From Microvirga pakistanensis (GTDB taxonomy: Bacteria > Pseudomonadota > Alphaproteobacteria > Rhizobiales > Beijerinckiaceae), in assembly GCF_004458765.1 (NCBI RefSeq), contig NZ_SPJX01000410.1, forward strand, positions 62,001 through 126,000: a stretch of DNA of 64,000 bases, read 5' to 3'. The notes below the pieces were generated by a model. It was not told the origin of the DNA. It searched no databases and saw only the letters and a program-made list of their open reading frames with translations. Position 1 is the stretch's first letter. Every line of letters begins with the position of its first letter. A program made the position numbers and the translations under genes. Shown here piece after piece: positions 26,241 to 34,714 of this stretch.

Positions 26241-27212
26241 ATGCCTTCCAAGCTCGACCAATTGCGCGCCATGACGGTGGTTGTCGCCGATACCGGCGAT
26301 CTCGACGCGGTGCGTCGCCTGAAGCCTCAGGACTGCACCACCAACCCGACCCTCCTGCTGAAGGCGGTCGAGACCCCGGCCTACGGTCACATCCTCGAAG
26401 AGGCGCTCGCCTGGGGGCGCAGCCAGGGCGGCTCGCGGGAGGGCGCGGTGTCCTCCATCTGCGACCGGCTGGCCGTCGCCTTCGGGGCGGAGCTCGCCGG
26501 CATCGTTCCGGGCCGCGTCTCCACTGAGGTGGACGCCGACCTGTCCTTCGACACGCAAGCGACCGTGAACAAGGCCCGCTCGATCATCAAGGCCTATGAG
26601 GAGCGCGGCATCGGGCGCGACCGCATCCTGATCAAGATCGCCTCCACGTGGGAAGGCATCCGCGCGGCGGAAATCCTCCAGAAGGAAGGCATCGACTGCA
26701 ACCTCACGCTCCTGTTCTCCATGGCCCAGGCGCAGGCCTGCGCGGAAGCGGGCGTGTTCCTCATCTCGCCGTTCGTGGGGCGCATCCTCGACTGGCACGT
26801 GAAGGCGGGCGGTGGCCCCTACACGGGCGAGACCGATCCGGGCGTGATCTCGGTGCGCAACATCTACGCGGCCTACAAGGCGCAAGGCATCAAGACCGTG
26901 GTGATGGGCGCGTCCTTCCGCAATGCCGGGGAGATCGAGGCCTTGGCCGGGTGCGACCGCCTCACCATCTCGCCCGCGCTCCTCGACGAGCTGGCGAAGG
27001 CCGAAGGCGAGCTGCCGCGCAAGCTCTCGCCCGACAATGTCGACAAGATCGCACCTCTGCCCCGTATGGATGAAAAGACCTTCCGTTTCGCCCTCAACGA
27101 GGATGCGATGGCGACCGAGAAGCTCGCCGAGGGCATCCGCTCCTTCGTGAAGGACCTGCGCTCGCTGCGCTCGCTCGTGGCGAAGCGGCTCGATGAGGCG
27201 AAGGCCGCCTGA
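26241..27212 (+). CDS. tal: Transaldolase
   Basis: A 323-residue TalB-type transaldolase of the pentose phosphate pathway, transferring a dihydroxyacetone unit between sedoheptulose-7-phosphate and erythrose-4-phosphate. Landmarks are [12 protein letters not shown] near the N-terminus, [14 protein letters not shown], and the Schiff-base lysine in [12 protein letters not shown] (Lys132, the same position as in E. coli TalB). [19 protein letters not shown] and [12 protein letters not shown] follow. GGAG lies 6 bases before the ATG at 26241. It is a single-gene unit closed by a strong terminator. Confidence 0.95.
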   Translation: MPSKLDQLRAMTVVVADTGDLDAVRRLKPQDCTTNPTLLLKAVETPAYGHILEEALAWGRSQGGSREGAVSSICDRLAVAFGAELAGIVPGRVSTEVDADLSFDTQATVNKARSIIKAYEERGIGRDRILIKIASTWEGIRAAEILQKEGIDCNLTLLFSMAQAQACAEAGVFLISPFVGRILDWHVKAGGGPYTGETDPGVISVRNIYAAYKAQGIKTVVMGASFRNAGEIEALAGCDRLTISPALLDELAKAEGELPRKLSPDNVDKIAPLPRMDEKTFRFALNEDAMATEKLAEGIRSFVKDLRSLRSLVAKRLDEAKAA

Positions 27213-27293
27213 GCATCCGGCTCCGCCACGATCGGGGTGCAGCCCGCAGGCAAGGCTTTCGCTGCGGCGTGATCCCAGAAAGCAAGAGCGCAA

Positions 27294-27330
27294 GAGAAAA
27301 GGCGCTGCGGTGACCGCAGCGCCTTTTCTC
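27294..27330. terminator. Bidirectional intrinsic terminator
   Basis: A GGCGCTGCGG-TGA-CCGCAGCGCC stem (27301-27323) is extended by flanking GAGAAAA (27294-27300) and TTTTCTC (27324-27330), giving 17-bp arms and a T-run in both directions. It lies between the convergent tal and ThDP-enzyme genes and can serve both. Confidence 0.9.
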
Positions 27331-27364
27331 GTTTCTCGCTTTCGCTCCAGGAGGAGGGCAGGGC

Positions 27365-29044
27365 TTACTTCTTGCCTGCCAGCGCTTTGTCGCGGATCGC
27401 CGAGAGGGACATGGCGGGCGTGATCGCCTCGGGGTCCAGCATGCAGTGCAGGATCGCGGGCCTGCCGGAGGTGAGGGCGCGCTGGAGGGCCGCGGGGAAG
27501 TCCTCCGTTGTCTCCACGCGCTCGCCATAGCCGCCGAACGCCTTGGCGTAGGCCGCGAAGTCCGGGTTCTTCAGCATCGTGGCCGAGACGCGGCCCGGAT
27601 ATTCGCGCTCCTGGTGCATGCGGATCGTGCCGTACATGCCGTTGTCGAGAAGGATCACGAGGATCGGCAGGTCGTACTGGACGGCGGTCGCGAATTCCTG
27701 CCCGTTCATCAGGAAGTCGCCGTCGCCGGCGAACACCACGACCGTGCTGTCGGGATTGATGCGCTTGGCGCCGACGCCCGCCGGAACGCCGTAGCCCATG
27801 GAGCCGGAGGTCGGGGCAAGCTGCGTGCCGTAATGGCGGAAGGGCCAAAAGCGGTGAACCCAGGTGGCGAAGTTTCCGGCACCGTTGCAGTAGACCGTGT
27901 CGGAGGGCATCACCTCGCGCAGGTGGGCCATCACCTCACCCATCTGCAACTGGCCGGAATGCTTGATCGACGCGGGATCGCTCCAGGCCAGATAATCCGC
28001 ATGCGCCGTCTTCGTGCCTTCGCTCCACGGCAGGGTGGCCGGCGGATGCACCCCTTCCAGCGCCGCCGTGAAGGCGACGGGCGAAGCGTTGATGGCGAGG
28101 TGGGGGGAATAGACGCGCCCGAGCTCGCTCGAATCGGGATGGATGTGGATGAGCGTCGAGCGGGGCGCCGGGATGTCGAGCAGCGTATAAGCCTGGCTGG
28201 GAATCTCGGAGAGACGCCCACCGACGAGCAGGATCAGATCGGCTTCCTTGATGCGCGCGAGCAGCTTGGGATTCACGCCGAGGCCGAGATCGCCGATGTA
28301 GGAGGCGTGATCGGCGGGAAACAGCATCTGCCGGCGGAAGGTGCAGGCGACCGGCAGCTCGAAGCGCTCGGCGAAGCGCACGAAGCGCTGCACGGCGACC
28401 TCCGACCAGCGGCTGCCGCCCAGCAGCGCCACGGGCTTCTTCGCGTCCTGCAGCAGCTTCTGCAGCTCGGCCATCTGAGCCAGCGAGGGATGCGTCTCGA
28501 TCACCTGATAGCGCGGCGCATCGGCCACCTCCGCCATCTCGGTCAGCACGTCCTCCGGCAGGGCGATCACGACGGGCCCGGGGCGGCCCGAGGTCGCCAC
28601 ATGGAACGCGCGGGAGACGATCTCGGGGAAGCGCGCGGGATCGTCCACTTCCGTCGCCCATTTGGCCAAGGGACCGAAAGCGGCGCGGTAATCGAGCTCC
28701 TGAAAGGCTTCGCGCTCGCGCATGCCGCGCTCGATCTGACCGACGAAGAGGATCATCGGCGTGGAATCCTGCTTGGCGATGTGGATGCCCGGCGAGGCGT
28801 TGGTCGCGCCGGGGCCGCGGGTCACGAAACAGATGCCAGGACGACCCGTGAGCTTGCCGTAGGCTTCCGCCATCATCGCGGCGCCGCCTTCCTGGCGGCA
28901 GACCGTCACGTTGATGTCGGTGTCGTGCAGGGCATCGAGCGCCGCCAGATAACTCTCGCCCGGAACGCAGAAGATGTGATCGACTCCGTGCAGAGTCAGC
29001 TGATCGACAAGAATCTGGCCGCCGGTGCGGGAGGTCGCTGTCAT
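27365..29044 (-). CDS. ThDP-dependent enzyme, acetolactate synthase-like
   Basis: A 559-residue thiamine-diphosphate enzyme with the three-domain IlvB layout. The N-terminal Pyr domain contains the ThDP-activating glutamate (VCRQEGGAAMMAEAYG), followed by FVTRGPGATNAS. The central domain resembles the FAD/nucleotide-fold domain, and the C-terminal PP domain has the Mg-ThDP motif GDGDFLMNGQEF with LLDNGMYG. Homologues include acetolactate synthase large subunits, but no small subunit gene is adjacent, so biosynthetic IlvB is unlikely. The start ATG at 29044 lacks a clear Shine-Dalgarno. It lies downstream of the ALDH7-type gene with a hairpin between. The true substrate is unknown. Confidence 0.85.
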   Translation of the reverse strand: MTATSRTGGQILVDQLTLHGVDHIFCVPGESYLAALDALHDTDINVTVCRQEGGAAMMAEAYGKLTGRPGICFVTRGPGATNASPGIHIAKQDSTPMILFVGQIERGMREREAFQELDYRAAFGPLAKWATEVDDPARFPEIVSRAFHVATSGRPGPVVIALPEDVLTEMAEVADAPRYQVIETHPSLAQMAELQKLLQDAKKPVALLGGSRWSEVAVQRFVRFAERFELPVACTFRRQMLFPADHASYIGDLGLGVNPKLLARIKEADLILLVGGRLSEIPSQAYTLLDIPAPRSTLIHIHPDSSELGRVYSPHLAINASPVAFTAALEGVHPPATLPWSEGTKTAHADYLAWSDPASIKHSGQLQMGEVMAHLREVMPSDTVYCNGAGNFATWVHRFWPFRHYGTQLAPTSGSMGYGVPAGVGAKRINPDSTVVVFAGDGDFLMNGQEFATAVQYDLPILVILLDNGMYGTIRMHQEREYPGRVSATMLKNPDFAAYAKAFGGYGERVETTEDFPAALQRALTSGRPAILHCMLDPEAITPAMSLSAIRDKALAGKK

Positions 29045-29085
29045 GGAGGGCTCGCGAAAAATGCAAAGAAGCGTGAATGAAGGAA

Positions 29086-29109
29086 CCGGAGGGCATCGCT
29101 GCCCTCCGG
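29086..29109 (-). terminator. Hairpin between ALDH7-type and ThDP-enzyme genes
   Basis: CCGGAGGGC-ATCGCT-GCCCTCCGG has 9-bp perfect arms. On the minus strand it is followed by TTCCTTCATTC. It is a moderate terminator or processing stem that may reduce read-through from the dehydrogenase gene. Confidence 0.55.
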
Positions 29110-29127
29110 ACGGTCTTTTAAGAACGA

Positions 29128-30675
29128 TCAGGCGTCCACGTCGAACTTCACGCCCTGAGCGAGCGGAAGCGAGGTGCCGAAGTTGATCGTGTTGGTGGCG
29201 CGGCGCATATAGGCCTTCCAAGCGTCGGAGCCGGATTCGCGCCCGCCGCCGGTTTCCTTCTCGCCGCCGAACGCGCCGCCGATCTCGGCGCCCGAGGGGC
29301 CGATATTCACGTTGGCGATGCCGCAATCCGAACCCACGGCCGACACGAAGGTCTCGGCCTCGCGCAGGTTGAGCGTGAAGATCGAGGAGGAGAGACCGGC
29401 GCCGACGGCGTTGTGCTGCTCGATCACCTGGTCGAAATCCGTGTAGCGCATCACGTACAGGATCGGCGCGAAGGTCTCGCGCAGAACGGGGCCCGTCTGC
29501 TCCGGCATCTCGACCAGAGCGGGACGAACATAGACGCCCTCGCCCGCCACGTCGGTGTAGCGTCCGCCGCCATGCACCATGCCGCCGGCGTTGCGGGCCT
29601 CGTCGAGCGCGCGTTCCATGCCTTCGAAAGCCGCCTTGTCGATCAGCGGGCCGATGAGCGTGCCCTCGGCGCGAGGGTCGCCGATCTTCGCGCTGCCATA
29701 GACCTTGACGAGACGCGGAACGAGCTGGTCGTAGACGCTGTCATGGACGAAGAGGCGGCGCAGCGTGGTGCAGCGCTGGCCCGCGGTTCCCATCGCGGCG
29801 AACGCGATGCCGCGTAGCGCAAGGTCGAGATCGGCGGAGGGCGCCACGATGGCGGCGTTGTTGCCGCCGAGCTCGAGGATCGCACGCGCGAAGCGCGCCG
29901 CGAGCTTCGGGCCGACCTGACGGCCCATGGCGGTGGAGCCGGTGGCGGAGAGAACCGGCACGCGGTGATCGTCGACCAGGATCTCGCCGATCTCACGGCC
30001 GCCGAGGAGAACTTCGAGAAGTCCCTCCGGCACGCCGCCGAAGCGCTTGGCGGCACGCTGAGCGATGGCATGGGTGGCGAGAGCCGTCAGCAGGGTCTTC
30101 TCCGAGGGCTTCCAGACCACGGAGTCGCCGCAGACGAGCGCGAGCGCCGCGTTCCAGGACCACACGGCGACCGGGAAGTTGAAGGCGGAGATCACGCCGC
30201 AGACGCCGAGCGGATGCCAGGTTTCCATCATGCGGTGATCGGCGCGCTCGGTGGCGATGGTCAGGCCGTAGAGCTGGCGGGAGAGGCCGACCGCGAAGTC
30301 GCAGATGTCGATCATCTCCTGAACCTCGCCGAGGCCCTCGGACACGATCTTGCCGGCCTCCAGGGTCACGAGGCGGCCGAGGTCCTCCTTCGCGGCGCGC
30401 AGCTCCTCGCCGAGCAGCCGCACGAACTCGCCGCGCTTCGGGGCGGGGATCTGGCGCCAAGCCTTGAAGGCGGCATCGGCGCGGCCGATGGCGGCCTTGG
30501 CCTCGTCCGGCGTGGTCTCGCGCACATGGGCGATCACCTCGCCGGTGATGGGGGAGGCGGCGGGACGGCCCGTGGGGGCGAAGGCGCTGTCCGGCACGCC
30601 GAGACGGGCGAGAATGGCGCGGGCTTCTTCCGCCACGCTGGCGGACGAGGTCGAAACGGATGGCAGGGCGGACAT
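29128..30675 (-). CDS. ALDH7-type aldehyde dehydrogenase (aminoadipate semialdehyde/piperideine-6-carboxylate)
   Basis: A 515-residue NAD-dependent aldehyde dehydrogenase of the ALDH7 (antiquitin/AmaB/Pcd) branch. Branch features are WHPLGVCGVISAFNFPVAVW, the NAALALVCGDSVVWKPSEKT segment, the SATGSTAMGRQV strand and the catalytic cysteine in GTAGQRCTTLRRLF. The C-terminal GEKETGGGRESGSDAWKAYMRRA is also typical. These enzymes oxidise 2-aminoadipate semialdehyde to aminoadipate in lysine degradation. An ATG at 30681 lies only 1 base from GGGAG, while the ATG at 30675 has proper 7-base spacing and was chosen. It neighbours a saccharopine dehydrogenase, which supports the lysine role. Confidence 0.9.
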   Translation of the reverse strand: MSALPSVSTSSASVAEEARAILARLGVPDSAFAPTGRPAASPITGEVIAHVRETTPDEAKAAIGRADAAFKAWRQIPAPKRGEFVRLLGEELRAAKEDLGRLVTLEAGKIVSEGLGEVQEMIDICDFAVGLSRQLYGLTIATERADHRMMETWHPLGVCGVISAFNFPVAVWSWNAALALVCGDSVVWKPSEKTLLTALATHAIAQRAAKRFGGVPEGLLEVLLGGREIGEILVDDHRVPVLSATGSTAMGRQVGPKLAARFARAILELGGNNAAIVAPSADLDLALRGIAFAAMGTAGQRCTTLRRLFVHDSVYDQLVPRLVKVYGSAKIGDPRAEGTLIGPLIDKAAFEGMERALDEARNAGGMVHGGGRYTDVAGEGVYVRPALVEMPEQTGPVLRETFAPILYVMRYTDFDQVIEQHNAVGAGLSSSIFTLNLREAETFVSAVGSDCGIANVNIGPSGAEIGGAFGGEKETGGGRESGSDAWKAYMRRATNTINFGTSLPLAQGVKFDVDA

Positions 30676-30845
30676 GTTCATTCTCCCATGGGGCGGGGGC
30701 CGGGCTCCTTCCTCGAGCCCGCCACCTTCGCCCGTTCCTGAAACAAGGACGACGGCGGCTTTCAGGCCACCGTCTTAATGCATGACCGGGAAATGTGGGA
30801 ACTTCTTTTCCCGAATAGGATCATGCGATTCCGGAAAGAAGCCCG

Positions 30846-30879
30846 ACAGGCTCCCGCTCGGTTCCGAGCGGGAGCCTGT
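30846..30879 (-). terminator. Intrinsic-type terminator downstream of saccharopine dehydrogenase
   Basis: The 16-bp perfect arms at 30846-30861 and 30864-30879 have a 2-base TT centre. On the minus strand the stem begins 10 bases after the saccharopine dehydrogenase stop and is followed by CGGGCTTCTTTCC. It is very stable and separates this gene from the ALDH7-type gene. Confidence 0.7.
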
Positions 30880-30888
30880 TCCAAATCC

Positions 30889-32022
30889 TCATGCAACGGC
30901 GTCGAGGCGGATGTTCTTCACGGCCGGCTCGTGGCTCTCGTCCAGGCGCACGCCCGCATAGACACGGCCGAAGCGGTTGGCCAGGAACGTGTCGAGATCG
31001 ATCTCTTCCTGGCGGATGAAACCCTGTTGCGGCAGCTTGCCCTCGACGAGAAGGTCGAGCATCGCGCAGATGCCGGCGGCCGTGGTCACCTGGATGGCGG
31101 TGCGCTGCTGGCCCGCGATCGTCTGGCCGTAGATGCTGCGGGCATAGGTTTCCTGCACGTAGCGGCCGCCGCGCTCCCCGGTGACGGTCACGAAGACGAT
31201 GACCATGTCCTGCATGGTGGCGGGAACGGCGTTCTCCAGGATGTCCTTCAGGACCTCGCGACGGTTGCGCAGCTGCAGGTCGTTGAGGAGCACGCGCATG
31301 AGCGCGCAATGGCCCGGATAGCGGATGGTCTTGTAGTTGAGATTGCGCACCTTGCCCTCGAGCGTCTCGCAGAGGGTGCCGAGGCCGCCCGAGGTGTTGA
31401 AGGCCTCGTAGCGCGTGCCATCGAGGGAGAATTCCTCGAGTTCTTCCATGGCGGGCACCTCGCGCAGGCGTCCGTCGACCACCGCCTCGCAGCGCTCGAT
31501 GTACTCGTTGATGACGCCGTCCGTGCTCCAGGTGAGATTGTAGGACAGGGCGTTGGAGGGGTATTGCGGCAGGGCGCCGACGCGCAGGCGCACCGTATCG
31601 AGCTTGTCGAAGCGGCTGGCGATGTCATGCGCCACGATGGAGATGAAGCCGGGCGCGAGGCCGCATTGGGGAATGAAGGCCGTATCGGCCCCTTGCGACA
31701 GCTCCTTCACCATGCGCGTGGTGGCGACGTCCTCCGTGAGGTCGAAATAGTTCACCTCGGCAATGCGGGCGGCCTGGGCCACGTGGCCGGTCAGGTGGTA
31801 GGGCGCGGCGCTCAGGACCGCGTAGTGGCCCTTCAGGGCGTTCTGCAAGGCGACCGCGTCGTTGAAGTCGAGCTGGACCGTCCTGATGCCGTCCTTCGCC
31901 ACAGCCTCGAGGGCTTCGGCGGAGGCGTCCGCGACGGTGACCGCGTAATCGCCGGTCTCGTGGAGCATGTCGACGATGGTGGATCCGATCTTGCCGGCGC
32001 CGATGACGAGAATGGATTTCAT
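30889..32022 (-). CDS. Saccharopine dehydrogenase family protein
   Basis: A 377-residue protein. The N-terminal Rossmann motif is SILVIGAGKIGSTIVDMLHE, and an AAPYHLTGHVAQAARIAEV segment and the saccharopine dehydrogenase C-terminal domain (from about residue 125, with GLAPGFISIVAHDIA) follow. It probably oxidises saccharopine to glutamate and 2-aminoadipate semialdehyde, which the neighbouring ALDH7-type enzyme would then oxidise. No lysine-ketoglutarate reductase is seen here. The second ATG (32022) has GGGAG with about 9-base spacing; the first (32031) touches it directly. It is divergent from an Lrp-type regulator. Confidence 0.86.
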   Translation of the reverse strand: MKSILVIGAGKIGSTIVDMLHETGDYAVTVADASAEALEAVAKDGIRTVQLDFNDAVALQNALKGHYAVLSAAPYHLTGHVAQAARIAEVNYFDLTEDVATTRMVKELSQGADTAFIPQCGLAPGFISIVAHDIASRFDKLDTVRLRVGALPQYPSNALSYNLTWSTDGVINEYIERCEAVVDGRLREVPAMEELEEFSLDGTRYEAFNTSGGLGTLCETLEGKVRNLNYKTIRYPGHCALMRVLLNDLQLRNRREVLKDILENAVPATMQDMVIVFVTVTGERGGRYVQETYARSIYGQTIAGQQRTAIQVTTAAGICAMLDLLVEGKLPQQGFIRQEEIDLDTFLANRFGRVYAGVRLDESHEPAVKNIRLDAVA

Positions 32023-32095
32023 ATGGTGCATCTCCCTGTGATGGGAGAAGAAGAGGGCAAAGCCTTGCAGAACGCCATAGACAAACCGACGGAAA

Positions 32096-32112
32096 GCCGA
32101 GTACTTCTCGGC
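32096..32112. promoter_or_regulatory. Palindromic operator candidate for the Lrp-type regulator
   Basis: GCCGAG-TACTT-CTCGGC is a perfect 6-bp inverted repeat with a 5-base spacer in the 114-base divergent region between saccharopine dehydrogenase and the Lrp/AsnC gene. Lrp-family proteins typically bind such palindromes near their own promoter; the assignment is inference. Confidence 0.45.
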
Positions 32113-32136
32113 GAAGTGCCGTTAACATTGGTCATA

Positions 32137-32568
32137 ATGATGCTCGACGCGACGGATCGTGCCTTAATCGCGCTTCTGCGCGAGAACGCCCGGATCGGCC
32201 ATGCGGAGGCCGCCCGGCGTCTCAGGCTCTCCCGCACGACCGTCCAGGCCAGGGTGGAGAGCCTGGAGCGGCGCGGGATCATCGTCGGCTATACGTTGCG
32301 GCTTGCCGAGGAGGTCAGCCGCCGCATGGTGCGGGCGCATGTCACCATCGTGGTCGCACCAAAAGCCTCTGCGGCCGTTGCCACGGCGCTGCAGCGCATG
32401 CCAGAGTTGCGCGCGCTTCATTCGGTCGCCGGTGTCTTCGATCTCCTGGCGGTGGTAGAGGCAGAAGACGTTCCTACCCTTGATGCCGCGATCGACGGGA
32501 TCGGCGCTCTGGAGGGTGTGGAGCGCACGCAATCCTCCATCATTCTTTCAACGAAATTCGAACGATGA
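32137..32568 (+). CDS. Lrp/AsnC-family transcriptional regulator
   Basis: A 143-residue regulator. The N-terminal helix-turn-helix is MLDATDRALIALLRENARIG, then HAEAARRLRLSRTTVQARVE, and the C-terminal RAM ligand-binding domain begins near MVRAHVTIVVAPKA. Start candidates are ATGs at 32137 and 32140; no Shine-Dalgarno is visible, so a leaderless or weakly translated mRNA is possible. It is divergent from saccharopine dehydrogenase and its stop overlaps the start of a DAO-family oxidoreductase (ATGA). It probably responds to lysine or a related amino acid and controls both directions. Confidence 0.88.
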   Translation: MMLDATDRALIALLRENARIGHAEAARRLRLSRTTVQARVESLERRGIIVGYTLRLAEEVSRRMVRAHVTIVVAPKASAAVATALQRMPELRALHSVAGVFDLLAVVEAEDVPTLDAAIDGIGALEGVERTQSSIILSTKFER

Positions 32569-33773
32569 CCTCTCCAGCTTCCAATGTCGCCGATGTCGTG
32601 ATCGTGGGCGGCGCCGTCATGGGCTCCTCCACCGCTTACCATCTCCTCGCCGATTCCGGCTTCAAGGGGCGCGTCGTCGTCATCGAGAAGGATCCGACCT
32701 ATCAGCTCTCGGCGTCAGCCCTCTCGGCCGCCTCGATCCGCCAGCAATATTCAAGCGCGGTGAACATTCGGATCTCTCTTTATGGAATTCACTTCCTGCG
32801 GAACATCGGCGATTATCTCACCGTCGACGGCGACAGGCCGGAGATCGGTTTGAGGGAGGGTGGCTATCTCTATTGCGCGTCGGACGCCGGAGAGCAGATC
32901 CTCCGGGAGAACCAGGCCCTGCAGACTGCGGAAGGCGCCGATATCCTGTTCCTGAAGCCCGACGAGCTGAAACAGCGGTTCCCCTGGCTCAACGTGGAGG
33001 ATCTTGCGGCCGGCACCTGGGGACGCTCCGGCGAAGGCTGGTTCGACGGTTGGGGCCTGCTGCAGGCCTTCCGCAAGAAGGCCCGCTCCCTCGGCGCCGA
33101 ATACGTGAAGGGCGAGGTGGCCGACGTGGAGCGCGACGGCAATCGCGTCGTTGCCGTGCGCCTCAAGGACGGAACCCGCATCGCCTGCGGCACGCTCATC
33201 AACTGCGCGGGCTCGGGCGGCAGGGCGATTGCCGAGATGGCGGGCGTCCCCATTCCCGTGCAGGCCAAGCGCCGCTACGTGTTCACCTTCTCCTGCAAGG
33301 AGCCGGTGGAGAACTGTCCTCTGCTCATCGACACCTCGGGCGCCTATGTGCGCCCCGAAGGCGAGGGCAACTTCATCTGCGGCGCCTCGCCGGAGGCGGA
33401 TCTTGACCCGGATTGGTTCGACGAGGATCCGGCGAGCCAGGAGATCGACTTCTCCTTCTTCGAGGAGTTCATCTGGCCATCACTCGCGCACCGCGTCCCG
33501 GCTTTCGAGGCGATCAGGCCCGGCCGGGCATGGTCGGGGCCCTACGACATGAGCCTCATCGACCACAACGCCATCATCGGCCAGGCGGGCGAGATCGAGA
33601 ACTTCTATCTGTGCAACGGCTTCTCGGGCCACGGCCTGCAGCAGGCGGCGGCCGTCGGGCGCGGCCTGTCGGAGCTGATCGTCCATGGGGGCTACCGCAC
33701 CCTCGATCTCTCCGAGCTCGGCTATGAGCGCGTGCTGGCCAACCGCCCGCTCCTCGAGCGCAACGTGATCTAA
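32565..33773 (+). CDS. FAD-dependent oxidoreductase, DAO family
   Basis: A 402-residue flavoprotein related to sarcosine oxidase beta, D-amino acid dehydrogenases and similar amine oxidoreductases. The N-terminal FAD motif is DVVIVGGAVMGSSTAYHL, followed by VVIEKDPTYQLSASALSAAS with RQQYSSAVNIRIS. A second FAD segment, NFYLCNGFSGHGLQQAAAVG, is near the C-terminus and is conserved in this family. It is translationally coupled to the Lrp-type regulator (ATGA overlap), so its substrate is probably an amino acid or imino acid under that regulator's control, perhaps linked to lysine or pipecolate catabolism. The substrate is inference only. Confidence 0.85.
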   Translation: MTSPASNVADVVIVGGAVMGSSTAYHLLADSGFKGRVVVIEKDPTYQLSASALSAASIRQQYSSAVNIRISLYGIHFLRNIGDYLTVDGDRPEIGLREGGYLYCASDAGEQILRENQALQTAEGADILFLKPDELKQRFPWLNVEDLAAGTWGRSGEGWFDGWGLLQAFRKKARSLGAEYVKGEVADVERDGNRVVAVRLKDGTRIACGTLINCAGSGGRAIAEMAGVPIPVQAKRRYVFTFSCKEPVENCPLLIDTSGAYVRPEGEGNFICGASPEADLDPDWFDEDPASQEIDFSFFEEFIWPSLAHRVPAFEAIRPGRAWSGPYDMSLIDHNAIIGQAGEIENFYLCNGFSGHGLQQAAAVGRGLSELIVHGGYRTLDLSELGYERVLANRPLLERNVI

Positions 33774-34504
33774 ACCGAGCCCTCGTCGAAGGTGCGATAG
33801 GCCCAGATCCGGCCGCCCCGGTTCATGTGCCGTTGCATCAGGCCGGGCTGATCCGGGGAGGGCTGGGAGGCGACGGCGAGCTCGTTCACACCCTCCCGGT
33901 CCGCCCGGTCGTCGCTCCGGCGGGCGCCTGTTCCGGTGGTGGTCTGCGCGCCCGCATTCGGCTGGCCGGTCTCGCCGGTGCGCAGGTCGGCGGAGCCCAG
34001 ATCGTCGGCACCCTCCGCCATCAGGCCCATGCCGGGAAGCGAGCCCGTATTGGTCTGGCCCGCCTGCGAGCCGCCGGTCAGCCCTGCGCCCAGGGGAGCA
34101 GCCAGGGATGCGCCGAGGTCTGCGCCCTCGTTTTGTCCGGCATCGGCCTTGAGCCATTCCCGGCTGCTGCTGTCGAGGTCGAGAGGCTCGAACATTTCCA
34201 GGGCCCGGGCGGCCTCCTCCATATTGTCCCGGTCGACCTGGACGGCGATCATCGTGCAGCCTTCGTGGAGGGCCCGGCCGAAGACGCGAAGGTCTTCCTG
34301 CGGCAGGTTCAGGTCGTGAAGGGCCTCAAGGGAATCGTCCCGGGCCGACAGGCTGCGGAAACCCGAGATCGAGGAGATCTCCCGGGCGTCTTCGGTGCCG
34401 ACGGTGACGATCCGGTGCCGGGCGATGCCCAATTCCATCAGCGCCTGAAGCGCCTGGCGGGCCTGGGCGGTATCCCTGAACAGGGCTGTGATCATCTGGG
34501 GCAT
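33770..34504 (-). CDS. General stress protein 17M-like domain protein with low-complexity tail
   Basis: A 244-residue cytoplasmic protein. Residues 1 to about 110 (MPQMITALFRDTAQARQALQ onward, with ALHEGCTMIAVQVDRDN) look like the 17M/YflT stress domain, a ferredoxin-like fold. The rest is a Gly/Ala/Thr/Gln-rich, probably disordered tail (GASLAAPLGAGLTGGSQAGQ onward). The ATG at 34504 has GGAAG 7 bases upstream; a GTG at 34525 was not used. Its stop overlaps the stop of the convergent DAO-family gene by 4 bases. It may be stress-related; function unknown. Confidence 0.72.
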   Translation of the reverse strand: MPQMITALFRDTAQARQALQALMELGIARHRIVTVGTEDAREISSISGFRSLSARDDSLEALHDLNLPQEDLRVFGRALHEGCTMIAVQVDRDNMEEAARALEMFEPLDLDSSSREWLKADAGQNEGADLGASLAAPLGAGLTGGSQAGQTNTGSLPGMGLMAEGADDLGSADLRTGETGQPNAGAQTTTGTGARRSDDRADREGVNELAVASQPSPDQPGLMQRHMNRGGRIWAYRTFDEGSV

Positions 34505-34616
34505 GTGTTTCTTCCGTTGGGTCACTTCCTCAACGAAGAGCGCTTCCGGCCTGTTCCCATCCCCAGTCGTTAAGTCTTTTCAATGAAAAGGGCTTCCATT
34601 TTGAAGCCGGCTATGA

Positions 34617-34645
34617 TTGTCATGTTTGTGTCATTAAAGCGTCAT
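34617..34645 (+). promoter_or_regulatory. Pho box (three tandem PhoB half-sites) upstream of ugpB
   Basis: TTGTCAT (34617), GTGTCAT (34628) and GCGTCAT (34639) repeat with exact 11-base periodicity and 4-base spacers, matching the Pho-box pattern CTGTCAT-N4-CTGTCAT. The last repeat ends 69 bases before the ugpB start. This predicts PhoB-dependent induction of the glycerol-3-phosphate importer under phosphate limitation, as known for ugp operons. A hairpin ATCCCC-GAGG-GGGGAT (34681-34696) lies in the leader. Confidence 0.8.
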
Positions 34646-34714
34646 CCGGCTTTCGTGCAGGGATGGTGAACGACAATAACATCCCCGAGGGGGGATGATA
34701 CGGGAGAGACGAAT

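Noticed and set aside
30778..32136. N-terminal extension of the Lrp-type frame
   Set aside because: This part is antisense to saccharopine dehydrogenase; only the last 143 residues match Lrp/AsnC.
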